In this document: one piece after another, positions 46,389 to 54,319 of the stretch
Layout: each line of letters starts with the position of its first letter
Position numbering within the stretch: the stretch's first letter is position 1
Assembly: GCA_963764805.1 (NCBI GenBank)
Contig: CAVXUB010000001.1
Span: 186,001 to 250,000 of the forward strand
Reading direction: 5' to 3'
DNA length: 64,000 nucleotides
From: CAVXUB01 sp963764805
GTDB taxonomy: Bacteria > Actinomycetota > Acidimicrobiia > Acidimicrobiales > Bog-793
Translations under genes and position numbers: made by a program
Notes under the pieces: generated by a model
Databases searched by the model: none
Told to the model about the DNA's origin: nothing
Seen by the model: the letters and a program-made list of their open reading frames with translations, nothing else

Positions 46389-47598
46389 CTGGGTCGTTCG
46401 CCGCCGCCCGCCGATCGTTGGCCGCCTCGGCCGAGGACGGCGTCTCGTGGACGCACTGCAGGTAGGAACGATGGTTGCGGACGACCTCGGCCAGCGAGTC
46501 ACCGCCGAACTTCCGCAACACCTCACCCGCCAGCACCAGAGCAGTCATCGTCTCGGCGACGACGCCCACAGCGGGGACTGCGGTCACGTCCGTTCGCTCC
46601 TTGAACGACACCGCCTCTTCCTTGGTGACGACGTCGACGGTCTTCAAGACGGGCCGGTTGAGAGTGGCCAATGGCTTCATGGCCACACGAGCGACGACCA
46701 GCCCGCCTGTCGAGATGCCGCCCTCGATGCCGCCCGCCCTCGTCGTTTCGCGGACGTAGCGCGCTCCATCCGCGTCCCAGCCGATGGCATCGTGCGCTTG
46801 CGAGCCCCGACGAAGCGCGACCGAGAACCCCTCCCCGATCTCGACCGCCTTCACGGCCTGGATGCTCATCAGCGCCTGGGCGAGGAGCGCATCGAGCTTG
46901 CGATCCCAGTGCACATGGCTACCGAGCCCCACCGGTACGTCGAACGCGAGCACCTCCGCCTCTCCACCGAGAGAATCGCCGGCCTTGGCCGCCGCTTTCA
47001 CCTCGGCGACCATCGCCGACTCCGACGCGTTGTCGAAGCAGCGAACCGGAGAGTCGTCGATAGCTGCGAGGTCGTGGGGGGCCGGACGATCGGCGCCCCC
47101 TACTCTGACTGGGCCGAGAGCGATCACGTGGCTGACGATGCGGATGCCGAGGTGTGAGAGCAACGCCTTGGCGAGGCAGCCGGCCGCCACCCGGGCCGCC
47201 GTCTCCCGAGCCGACGCCCGCTCCAGCACGTCTCTCGCGTCGTCGAAACCGTACTTCTGCATTCCCGCCAGGTCGGCGTGACCGGGCCGCGGCTGCGTCA
47301 GCACCTTGGACGGCACCCCGGGCGCCGGCGACATCTCCTCTGTCCACTTCGACCACTCCGTGTTGGCGATCTCCACGGCGACAGGCGAACCAAGGGTGCG
47401 GCCATGACGAACGCCGCCGAGCAGGTTCACCTCGTCAGCCTCGAAGCGCATCCGCGGGCCCCGCCCGAACCCCAAGCGCCGCCGCGCCAGCTCGCCTGCG
47501 ATCTCGTGCTCCTCGATCGGCATCCCCGCCGGCAGTCCTTCGACAACGACGACCAGCGCCCGCCCGTGTGACTCCCCAGCGGTGAGGAAGCGCAGCAT
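46381..47598 (-). CDS. aroC: Chorismate synthase
   Basis: FMN-dependent last step to chorismate. The 405-residue product has the three family signatures: LTAGESHGRALVVVVEGLPA, the SARETAARVAAGCLAKALL region and SVALRRGSQAHDA with GGIEGGISTGG. TACATT lies 6 nt upstream of the ATG at 47598 and no Shine-Dalgarno site is seen, suggesting a leaderless transcript for aroC-aroK-aroB-aroQ. Chorismate also feeds the menaquinone genes at 58.8-63.4 kb. Confidence 0.96.
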   Translation of the reverse strand: MLRFLTAGESHGRALVVVVEGLPAGMPIEEHEIAGELARRRLGFGRGPRMRFEADEVNLLGGVRHGRTLGSPVAVEIANTEWSKWTEEMSPAPGVPSKVLTQPRPGHADLAGMQKYGFDDARDVLERASARETAARVAAGCLAKALLSHLGIRIVSHVIALGPVRVGGADRPAPHDLAAIDDSPVRCFDNASESAMVAEVKAAAKAGDSLGGEAEVLAFDVPVGLGSHVHWDRKLDALLAQALMSIQAVKAVEIGEGFSVALRRGSQAHDAIGWDADGARYVRETTRAGGIEGGISTGGLVVARVAMKPLATLNRPVLKTVDVVTKEEAVSFKERTDVTAVPAVGVVAETMTALVLAGEVLRKFGGDSLAEVVRNHRSYLQCVHETPSSAEAANDRRAAANDPDG

Positions 47599-47610
47599 CT
47601 CGCGAATGTA
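47599..47610 (-). promoter_or_regulatory. Leaderless -10 promoter element of the aro operon
   Basis: Minus-strand TACATT (47605-47610) is 6 nt from the aroC ATG. The rest of the spacer up to 47851 holds only degenerate repeats of the upstream gene's 3' end. Confidence 0.4.
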
Positions 47611-47773
47611 GTTCCCGCCCGAGCATGGCTACCCCGTATGGCCCTTCGCCGCCGACGCTGGTAGCGCGATACAACCTTGGGTTGCGCACACTGGCCACGC
47701 CAGCCACAGAGCGCCCCCTCAGGGCATTTCGATGGATCCCCTCGCACGACGACTGACCCAGCGCTGACCTTGC

Positions 47774-47854
47774 CCCACGGCTTGGCGGCTCGTCGAACGG
47801 GGTGGGGTCGCCCTACTTCTTGGCCCGCGCGTAGAACGGGGTGGGGTTGCCCTA
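47774..47854. repeat. Three degenerate 39-nt copies of the NfuA-like gene's 3' end
   Basis: The end of the NfuA-like gene (NPFYEPAKK, then TAG at 47852-47854) is followed by a second copy encoding NPTPFYARAKK with TAG at 47813-47815, exactly 39 nt on. A third, more decayed copy runs to about 47774. The copies include the stop codon, so they are untranslated duplicates created after or outside coding selection. Confidence 0.65.
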
Positions 47855-48550
47855 CTTCTTGGCCGGCTCGTAGAACGGGTTGGTGCCGCCGGCGTGATCG
47901 GTCACGTCGATCACCTCCGTGATCGCAGGCACTGCCTCCTTGATCGCCACGGCGATGCCCTGGCCGAGCGTGACCTGCGCAAGGCCACAGCCCTGGCACC
48001 CGCCCGAGAGCCTGACGTAGGCGATCTCGCCGTCGACGCTGACCAGCTCTGCATAGCCGCCGTGCATCGCGATCGAGGGGTTCACCTGCTCATCCAGCAC
48101 GGTCGCCACCTGCTCTGCGACCGGCCCGGTCAGATCTCCGGGAGGAGCCGTACCCATCGCCGGCGACTGTCGCGAGGAGGGAGGCGCGTTCGGGTTGACG
48201 ATCACGAGGCCGCCCTCGGGAGAGCCGTCGACGTCGAGGGTCGCACCACGCAGCTTGTCGGCGCTGGCCGCCGGGATCACGATCGCCAAGTCGCCATGGT
48301 GCTGCACGACATCGCCGGCGCCGGCATCTGCTTCCAGCTGGAACCACATGTCGTACGAGTAAGCAGCGCCGTTGATCCCACTGATCTCCAGCCACAGGGC
48401 CAACCTGTCGCCATCGGCCTCCTCCACGCGAACGGCGCGCACGGTGGCCTCGGCTCCCTCGGTCAGCCGAAGGTGCTGATCGGGCGTCCCGCCCGGCTGA
48501 CCGTTGGCGGCCTGCATGATGGTTGGCTGGCTGGTGGATGCATCGCTCAT
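47852..48550 (-). CDS. NfuA-like Fe-S cluster biogenesis protein (degenerate A-type domain + NifU domain)
   Basis: Likely carries or delivers Fe-S clusters. The 232-residue product has an N-terminal HesB/IscA-like domain (about 25-120; LWLEISGINGAAYSYDMWFQ, VIPAASADKLRGATLDV) without conserved Cys ligands. A Pro/Ser linker leads to a C-terminal NifU domain (about 145-225) with HGGYAELVSVDGEIAYVRLS and GGCQGCG (C185 and C188). This is the NfuA architecture. An AGAGGTGA ribosome site precedes ATG 48550. It is divergent from the ATP-grasp gene. The radical SAM enzyme two genes away needs an Fe-S cluster, but a link is only inference. Confidence 0.85.
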   Translation of the reverse strand: MSDASTSQPTIMQAANGQPGGTPDQHLRLTEGAEATVRAVRVEEADGDRLALWLEISGINGAAYSYDMWFQLEADAGAGDVVQHHGDLAIVIPAASADKLRGATLDVDGSPEGGLVIVNPNAPPSSRQSPAMGTAPPGDLTGPVAEQVATVLDEQVNPSIAMHGGYAELVSVDGEIAYVRLSGGCQGCGLAQVTLGQGIAVAIKEAVPAITEVIDVTDHAGGTNPFYEPAKK

Positions 48551-48612
48551 GAATCGTCACCTCTGACTTCAGTCTGACAGGGCGGCCGCCCTCGTGACGG
48601 CATGATGATCCG

Positions 48613-49828
48613 GTGCCCCGCGTGCTGCTCATCGTCCCTACTGCAACCTACCGGGCGACGGCATTTCTGAGGGCCGCGGAGCATTACGGGGCCGAACTGG
48701 TACTCGCTTCGGAGCGACCGCAGGCAATGGCGGGCACGATGGGCGACCGGTTCATGGTGCTGCCACTCGACGACCCCGGGCGCGGGGCCCTGCTGATCGA
48801 ACAGGCGGCGGCCAGGCGCCCGTTCGACGCCATCATCGCCGTGGACGACCAGGGATCACTCACGGCCGCCCTCGCCTCTACCCGGCTCGGCCTGCGCCAC
48901 GCCGATCCGCAGGCGGTGAGGATCACCCGCGACAAGGCCGCGATGCGGTCAGCGTTCGGTGAGGCGGGGGTGAGCCAGGCCCGGTTCCGCGTGGCCGAGG
49001 ATCGATCGCAGGCGGTCGCGCTCGCCGAGGAGATCGGGTTCCCCGTGGTCTTGAAGCCGACCAGGCTCTCCGCGAGCCGCGGCGTGATCCGCGCCGATGG
49101 CCCCGACGCGGCGGCGGCCGCCGCCTCCCGCATCGCTGCCATCATCGAGGTGGCCGAGGGCGTCCGCGGCCCCATCCTCGTCGAGGAGTTCCTGCCGGGA
49201 AAGGAACTGGCCCTCGACGGGATCGTGCGAGCCGGCAGCTTGGAGGTCTTGGCCATCTTCGACAAGCCCGACCCGCTGGACGGACCGTTCTTCGAGGAGA
49301 CGATCTACGTCACGCCTTCGAGGATGCCGCGCGGGATCCTCGATGGCGCCCAGGAGCTGCGTCGCCCGTGCGCTCCGAGCCATCGGGCTGGACGAGGGTC
49401 CTGTCCACGGGGAGGTTCGCGTAGGTCCGGCCGGCACCCTGCACATGATCGAGGTCGCCGCACGCACCATCGGTGGCCGTTGCTCGCAGGCGATAACCAC
49501 CGCCCTGGGGACCACGTTGGAGGAGCTCGTCATCGACCACGCCCTCGGCGGCGGCATGGTTCACGGTCACCGAGCACGAGCAGCGGGCGTCATGATGCTG
49601 CCGATACCTCGAAGCGGGGTTCTCCGCGGCGTGCGGGGACGGCAAGGCGCGCTCGCCGTACCGGGGGTCACCGGCTTGGAGGTCACCATCGCCGAGGGCC
49701 ACCCGATCCGAGCCCTGCCGGAGGGTGACCGCTATCTCGGCTTCCTGTTCGCCGCCGGCGACGAGCCGGCGGCGGTCGAGGAGGCCCTCCGCCGCGCCCA
49801 CTCGCTGCTGGAGATCGACATCGGCTGA
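48613..49828 (+). CDS. ATP-grasp domain ligase, frameshifted
   Basis: The first part (from GTG 48613) has the pre-ATP-grasp and ATP-binding domains: RVLLIVPTATYRATAFLRAA, VRITRDKAAMRSAFGEAGV, then GFPVVLKPTRLSASRGVIRA and GPILVEEFLPGKELALDGIV. The C-terminal part (VHGEVRV, HMIEVAARTIGGRCSQAI) is in another frame. One extra base near 49362 (QELR versus QELVARALRAIGLDEG) explains the break; the joined protein has about 404 residues. It resembles carboxylate-amine ligases that couple two small molecules or amino acids. It is followed 26 nt later by the radical SAM gene, so a joint pathway is likely. The substrate is unknown. Confidence 0.82.
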
Positions 49829-49841
49829 GGCAATCGATCGC

Positions 49842-49847
49842 TACCTT
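49842..49847 (+). promoter_or_regulatory. Leaderless -10 element of the radical SAM gene
   Basis: TACCTT followed by exactly 7 nt and the GTG at 49855, with no Shine-Dalgarno site. It indicates that the radical SAM gene can be transcribed apart from the ATP-grasp gene. Confidence 0.5.
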
Positions 49848-49854
49848 TGAGGCC

Positions 49855-51327
49855 GTGCGAGTGCTGTTCCTTTCCACCTACGAGTTGGGCCGCCAACCGA
49901 CGTCGCTGCTGGGGCCGGCGTCGGTGGCAGCAGCGCTGGGGCACGAGAGCCGTCTGCGTGATCTGTCGGTCGAGCCGCTCACGCCACACGACCTCGATTG
50001 GGCGGACGCAGTCGTCATCTCGGTGCCGATGCACACGGCGCTGCGTCTGGCCCTGCAACTCGTCGCGGACATCCGGCAGCGGCGCCCGCAGCTCCCCCTG
50101 GCCCTCGTCGGCCTGTACGCCGGAGCGGCGGCGGGACTCGCTGACGGGGAGGCTTCGGCTGCCACCCGGACGGTGATGTTCGGCCACCGAGACCTGCTGG
50201 CCGCAGGCGAGGTCGAACAACCCGTCGCGGATTGGCTGACGGCGCTCGAGCAGGCTGCCACCGGCGAACCGTCGGAGGTACCCGGCGGGCCGATCATCGT
50301 CAGCGACATCGGCCCACCGAGCCGGGTAGAGAAGCCGCCTCGAGACGCGGAGCTGCGCCTGCAACTGCCGCCGATCGACCGCTACGCCAGGCTTTCTCAC
50401 GACGGCCGGGAGAAGGTGTCCGCCTCCGTCGAAGTCACGAGCGGATGCTCGCACAAGTGCAGGCACTGCCCGGTGCCGGTGGTCTATGCCGGTCGTACCC
50501 GAGCGCGCCGCGACGACGACGTGCTCGTCGACATCGACGTGGCAGTTGCAGGCGGCGCCGAGCACATCTCCTTCTCGGATCCGGACTTCATGAACCGCCC
50601 TGCCCTGTCCAGACGGATCGTGCGGGCGATGCATTCGGCGTGGCCGCATCTCACCTTCGACGCCACCGTGAAGGTCGAGCACATCCTGCGCTACGAGGAC
50701 CTGTGGGACGAGATGGCGGGTGCCGGCTGCCTGTTCGTCGTCTCCGCTTTCGAGTCGATCGACGACCGGGTGCTGGAGGCATTGGCCAAGGGCCACACAC
50801 GCGCCGGCATCGAGGAAGCGCTGCGGATCCTCAGGGAGGTGGCCGTCGAGGTGAGGCCCAGCCTGCTGCCGTTCACCCCCTGGACCACGCGGCGATCGGT
50901 GGTGGAGCTCATCGAGTTCGTGGCGGCTCATGACCTGGTATGGAACATCGATCCTGTCCAGTACGGGATCCGGCTCCTCCTCCCGCCGGGCTCGTTGCTG
51001 CTCGACGACCCTGATCCTGTTCTGGCGGCGAGCCTCGGCAGCTACAGTCCCCAGGCTTGCAGCTGGGCATGGCGATCACCCGATCCTGCCGTCGACAGGC
51101 TCCAAGAGGAGATCGCCGCCATCACCGAGGAAGCGACCGACAGCGCCGAGGAGATCGCCGTCACCTTCGGGCGGGTGGCGGCGGCGGCCGGTGCCACGCC
51201 TCACATGCGGAGCATCTCGTCGATCGCCGGGCCCGACCGGCCGCGTCTCACCGAGGCGTGGTTCTGCTGCGCCGAACCGACCACCAGGCAGTTGTCCCTG
51301 CTGAGCAGCGCAAGAACCGTGACGTGA
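49855..51327 (+). CDS. Radical SAM protein with C-terminal CCAEP tail
   Basis: The 490-residue protein has an N-terminal domain resembling B12-binding Rossmann folds (RVLLIVP-like start, then DLDWADAVVISVPMHTALRL) and a radical SAM core with EVTSGCSHKCRHCPVP (C198, C202, C205) that binds [4Fe-4S] and S-adenosylmethionine. After helical segments it ends RPRLTEAWFCCAEPTTRQ (C471-C472). This tail identifies the CUAEP/CCAEP-tail radical SAM family, in which some members carry selenocysteine; this one has Cys. The chemistry is unknown. The GTG start has TACCTT 7 nt upstream, and the stop overlaps the next gene as GTGA. Confidence 0.85.
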   Translation: MRVLFLSTYELGRQPTSLLGPASVAAALGHESRLRDLSVEPLTPHDLDWADAVVISVPMHTALRLALQLVADIRQRRPQLPLALVGLYAGAAAGLADGEASAATRTVMFGHRDLLAAGEVEQPVADWLTALEQAATGEPSEVPGGPIIVSDIGPPSRVEKPPRDAELRLQLPPIDRYARLSHDGREKVSASVEVTSGCSHKCRHCPVPVVYAGRTRARRDDDVLVDIDVAVAGGAEHISFSDPDFMNRPALSRRIVRAMHSAWPHLTFDATVKVEHILRYEDLWDEMAGAGCLFVVSAFESIDDRVLEALAKGHTRAGIEEALRILREVAVEVRPSLLPFTPWTTRRSVVELIEFVAAHDLVWNIDPVQYGIRLLLPPGSLLLDDPDPVLAASLGSYSPQACSWAWRSPDPAVDRLQEEIAAITEEATDSAEEIAVTFGRVAAAAGATPHMRSISSIAGPDRPRLTEAWFCCAEPTTRQLSLLSSARTVT

Positions 51328-52106
51328 GGAAGAGGCGGCACGAGGTGCCCGCGGGTGCCGAGGGCGCGCACGAATGGGTCAGCCTTGCCGACCCGAGAGA
51401 AGACCGCACCTGGCTGTTCGACGTCACCTTTCTGGAGAGCTCTTGGGCGTGCATCTACGGTCGTGGGTGCCAGGGGGTGCTGACCGCCCCTGCGGCCGAC
51501 AAGCAACAGGGATGCTGCTCCTACGGTGCTCACTTCACCGGGGAGGACGACGCCGCCCGCGTGCTCCGGGCTGCGTCCCGGCTGACCGCCGAGCAATGGC
51601 AGTTCCGCAAGAAGGCCGAGCAGGCGGGAGGGCCTGTCCGACGTACCAGATCGGGCGAGATCGTCTCCCGGCTGACGCGTGACGCCTGCATCTTCTTGAA
51701 CCGTCCGGGGTTCGCGGGAGGAGCGGGGTGCGCGCTGCACAGGGCAGCACTGGAAGCAGGGGAGGAGCCGCTCGACTGGAAGCCGGACGTCTGCTGGCAG
51801 CTCCCTCTGCGGCGCGAGGACCAGACCTCCGGTACCGGTCATGTGACGTCGACGATCCGCCAGTGGGAGCGCCGAGACTGGGGGGACGGGGGCTTCGACT
51901 TCGAATGGTGGTGCACCGAGGCTGCGGACGCCTTCGCGGGGACCAGCCCCGTCTACAAGAGCTTGCGGTCCGAGCTCACGGCGCTGACGGGATCGGAGGT
52001 CTACGCGGCCATCGCGGCCTACCTCGACAAGAGGCGCTCGGTCCCCGTCAGGCTCGCTCACCCCGCCGTCAGGGGCCGCACCGCCGCCAGTCGGAGGAGC
52101 GGCTGA
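51324..52106 (+). CDS. Cys-rich conserved protein, metal-binding (DUF3109/YkgJ-like)
   Basis: The 260-residue product from GTG 51324 (overlapping the radical SAM stop) has clustered cysteines: SWACIYGRGCQGVL, QQGCCSYGAHF, RDACIFLNRPGFAGGAGCAL and KPDVCWQLPL. The CALHRAALEAGEEPLDWKPD stretch recalls the putative zinc/iron-chelating DUF3109/YkgJ families. The C-terminal part has two Trp/Asp-rich helices (FDFEWWCTEAADAF). Function is unknown. The 4-nt coupling to the radical SAM gene suggests that both products act together; a cluster-binding partner is inference. Confidence 0.75.
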   Translation: MRKRRHEVPAGAEGAHEWVSLADPREDRTWLFDVTFLESSWACIYGRGCQGVLTAPAADKQQGCCSYGAHFTGEDDAARVLRAASRLTAEQWQFRKKAEQAGGPVRRTRSGEIVSRLTRDACIFLNRPGFAGGAGCALHRAALEAGEEPLDWKPDVCWQLPLRREDQTSGTGHVTSTIRQWERRDWGDGGFDFEWWCTEAADAFAGTSPVYKSLRSELTALTGSEVYAAIAAYLDKRRSVPVRLAHPAVRGRTAASRRSG

Positions 52107-52109
52107 CCT

Positions 52110-52352
52110 CTAGGTCTCGGAAGGCTCCTCTTCGTCGTCCTCCAGTTCCTCGGACTCGTAGAGGCACCAGCCAGCGTGCTCGTCGTCGGGTCCGGCACCG
52201 CATTCCGGGCACGGCTCCACCGTCACTTCGATCGACCGCTTGAGGCTACGCGCCTCCTCAAAACGCCGATGACGTCCCTTCTTCACGCGCCGCTCCCACT
52301 CGATGCCCGGCTCGCCAGTTCGCGCCTGACCATTGCCACGCTGGGCAAGCAC
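52110..52352 (-). CDS. Small acidic-tailed protein with a CPxCG zinc-ribbon-like motif
   Basis: An 80-residue product reads WERRVKKGRHRRFEEARSLK (basic, helical), then VEPCPECGAGPDDEHAGWCL and a strongly acidic Glu/Asp tail. CPECG plus a later Cys could bind zinc, but a full four-ligand site is not visible. A TATGCT box lies 5 nt upstream of GTG 52352 on the minus strand, divergent from the TATGGT box of the next plus-strand gene, which supports expression. No function is recognised. Confidence 0.6.
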   Translation of the reverse strand: MLAQRGNGQARTGEPGIEWERRVKKGRHRRFEEARSLKRSIEVTVEPCPECGAGPDDEHAGWCLYESEELEDDEEEPSET

Positions 52353-52357
52353 GCAAG

Positions 52358-52438
52358 AGCATACTGCGGCGCGACTTCGCGCACCGCGGGGATGGACCCC
52401 TGTCGCGGGCGGTGAGCTGCCCGGCGCGGATCTATGGT
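52358..52438. promoter_or_regulatory. Divergent leaderless promoters
   Basis: Minus-strand TATGCT (52358-52363) is 5 nt from the GTG of the small zinc-ribbon gene. Plus-strand TATGGT (52433-52438) is exactly 7 nt from the ATG at 52446. About 70 nt separate the two -10 boxes. Confidence 0.45.
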
Positions 52439-52445
52439 CGATGCG

Positions 52446-52673
52446 ATGGCAGACGAAGAGTTCGACCCCCAGGCAATGATCGTCCGCTTCCGAGAGCGCG
52501 CTGCCGCCGTGCGCCGGAGGGGCATACCTCCCGTCGAAGGCCCTGAGCGACGCCGCCTGATCGCCCAGGCCGAAGTCGACTACACGGACTTCGCCATGCT
52601 CGGTGACGGCCAGGTCACGCTGGAGGACGGCATCCTCACGATCAAGGTCGACCTGCGGCAGGGCCGCGATTGA
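52446..52673 (+). CDS. Small conserved actinobacterial protein of unknown function
   Basis: A 75-residue product: MADEEFDPQAMIVRFRERAA, PPVEGPERRRLIAQAEVDYT, then DFAMLGDGQVTLEDGILTIK. It resembles short hypothetical proteins often seen in actinobacterial genomes. The ATG at 52446 is supported by TATGGT with a 7-nt spacer; an ATG/GTG a few codons earlier would overlap that box. It overlaps the next gene by 4 nt (TTGA), so the two are translated together. No function can be assigned. Confidence 0.75.
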   Translation: MADEEFDPQAMIVRFRERAAAVRRRGIPPVEGPERRRLIAQAEVDYTDFAMLGDGQVTLEDGILTIKVDLRQGRD

Positions 52674-54319
52674 CAGATCAAGCCCGCGAGGCGGCGCCGT
52701 GGTGGCAGGAGGCGGTCTTCTACCAGATCTACCCCCGCTCGTTCTGCCTCGGTGACGCCGGAGCCAGGCGGCGCCGCACCGGCTACCGCCCGCTCACCCC
52801 GGTGGAATCTGCGGTAGGCGATCTGGAGGGGATCCGCCGCCACCTCGACCACCTCACGTGGTTGGGGGTAGACGCGCTCTGGTTGTCGCCGTTCCAGCCT
52901 TCGCCGATGGCGGATTCCGGCTATGACGTCAGCGACTACTGCGGAGTGGATCCGCTCTTCGGCACGCTCGAGGACTTCGACCGCCTGCTCGCCGAAGCGC
53001 ACGAGCGCGGCCTGCGGGTGATCGTCGACTGGGTCCCGAACCACACCAGCGACAGGCACCCCTGGTTCATCGAGTCGCGTTCGTCCCGCCACTCCGCCAA
53101 GCGCGACTGGTACATCTGGCGCGACGGCAACCCCGATCTGCCTCCCAACAACTGGCTACGAGCGTTCGGCGAAGGGCCCACCTGGACCTGGGACGAGGCC
53201 ACGCAGCAGTGGTACCTCCACCTCTTCCTCCCCGAACAGCCCGACCTCAACTGGGCCAACCCGGAGGTGCGCCGGGCGATGCACGGCGTGCTCAGGTTCT
53301 GGCTGGAGCGCGGGGTCGACGGCTTCCGCATCGACGTGGTGCACGCGCTCGGCAAGGATCCTGCCTTTCCCGACGCCGCGCCCGAGGACGCCTCGACCCC
53401 CTGGTCGGCGCTCAACGACGACGAGCGCACACACGCCATCCTGCGCGACATCAGGACGCTCGTCGACACAGCCAAGCCCGGCGCGGTGACGGTGGGCGAG
53501 GTGTTCCTGCTCGACACGACCAAGGTCGCCACCTACTACGGAGGCGGCGACGAGCTGCATCTCGCTTTCAACTTCCCGCCGATGTTCTGCAAGTTCGAGG
53601 CCCGGTGCTTCCGGCGGCGGATCGAAGAAGTGGAGCGGCTGCTCGGGCCGCGTCGTGCATGGCCGACGTGGGTCCTCTCCAACCACGACCGCCCTCGCCA
53701 TCGAACCCGCTACGGAGGCTCGGAGCAGAGCGCCCGAGCGGCGGCGCTGCTGTTGCTCACCCTGCGGGGGACGCCGTTCTTGTTCGCCGGCGAGGAGCTG
53801 GGCCTGGAGGATGCACTCATCGCGGGCGACGACGTGCTCGACCCCGGCGGCCGCGACGGCTGCCGGGCGCCGATCCCGTGGGACGCCAGTCCGACCCACG
53901 GCTGGGACCTCTCGGCCTCAGGTGGCCGTCCGTGGCTCCCCTGGCCGCCCGCCGCCGAGCTCACGAACGTGGCGGCCGAGGTCGACGATGATTCGTCGAT
54001 GCTCTCGCTCTACAGGCGGCTGCTCGCCCTGCGGCGTCGCTCCCCGGCGCTCCGGGGCGGCTCGTTGTCCCTCGACGAGGGCACTGCCGGTGGTCAGGTG
54101 CTCGCCTACGAGCGCGTCGCCGGCAACGACCGCAGGATGGTCGCCGTGAACTTCGGCGCCGAGCAAGAGCGGTGGACCCCTCCCGGAGGTCCGGCGGCGT
54201 GGCTGGTCGAGCTCTCGACGGCCTGGCGAGGCCCCGGCGAGCCGCCCGGCCCGCCCTCCAGCCGGCTCTATTCCGGGACGCTCGGTCCCGGTGAGGCAAT
54301 GATCCTCTCGCCGTTCTGA
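52670..54319 (+). CDS. GH13 alpha-glucosidase family protein
   Basis: Cytoplasmic glycoside hydrolase of 549 residues acting on alpha-1,4 or alpha-1,6 gluco-oligosaccharides or sucrose-like substrates. Catalytic motifs are VIVDWVPNHTSDRHPWF (region I), GFRIDVVHALGKD (nucleophile Asp), AVTVGEVFLLD (acid/base Glu) and VLSNHDRPRHRTRYGG (region IV). The Pro after the IV histidine-aspartate pair differs from the more common NHD(N/Q). The C-terminal beta domain runs from about residue 450. The TTG start overlaps the small gene's stop. Exact substrate is not known. Its last 52 nt overlap the convergent RNase D gene. Confidence 0.9.
   Translation: MTDQAREAAPWWQEAVFYQIYPRSFCLGDAGARRRRTGYRPLTPVESAVGDLEGIRRHLDHLTWLGVDALWLSPFQPSPMADSGYDVSDYCGVDPLFGTLEDFDRLLAEAHERGLRVIVDWVPNHTSDRHPWFIESRSSRHSAKRDWYIWRDGNPDLPPNNWLRAFGEGPTWTWDEATQQWYLHLFLPEQPDLNWANPEVRRAMHGVLRFWLERGVDGFRIDVVHALGKDPAFPDAAPEDASTPWSALNDDERTHAILRDIRTLVDTAKPGAVTVGEVFLLDTTKVATYYGGGDELHLAFNFPPMFCKFEARCFRRRIEEVERLLGPRRAWPTWVLSNHDRPRHRTRYGGSEQSARAAALLLLTLRGTPFLFAGEELGLEDALIAGDDVLDPGGRDGCRAPIPWDASPTHGWDLSASGGRPWLPWPPAAELTNVAAEVDDDSSMLSLYRRLLALRRRSPALRGGSLSLDEGTAGGQVLAYERVAGNDRRMVAVNFGAEQERWTPPGGPAAWLVELSTAWRGPGEPPGPPSSRLYSGTLGPGEAMILSPF

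Noticed and set aside
49855..51327. Selenocysteine codon in the radical SAM gene
   Set aside because: Codons at the CxAEP position are TGC and the first in-frame TGA is the normal stop overlapped by the next gene's GTG.
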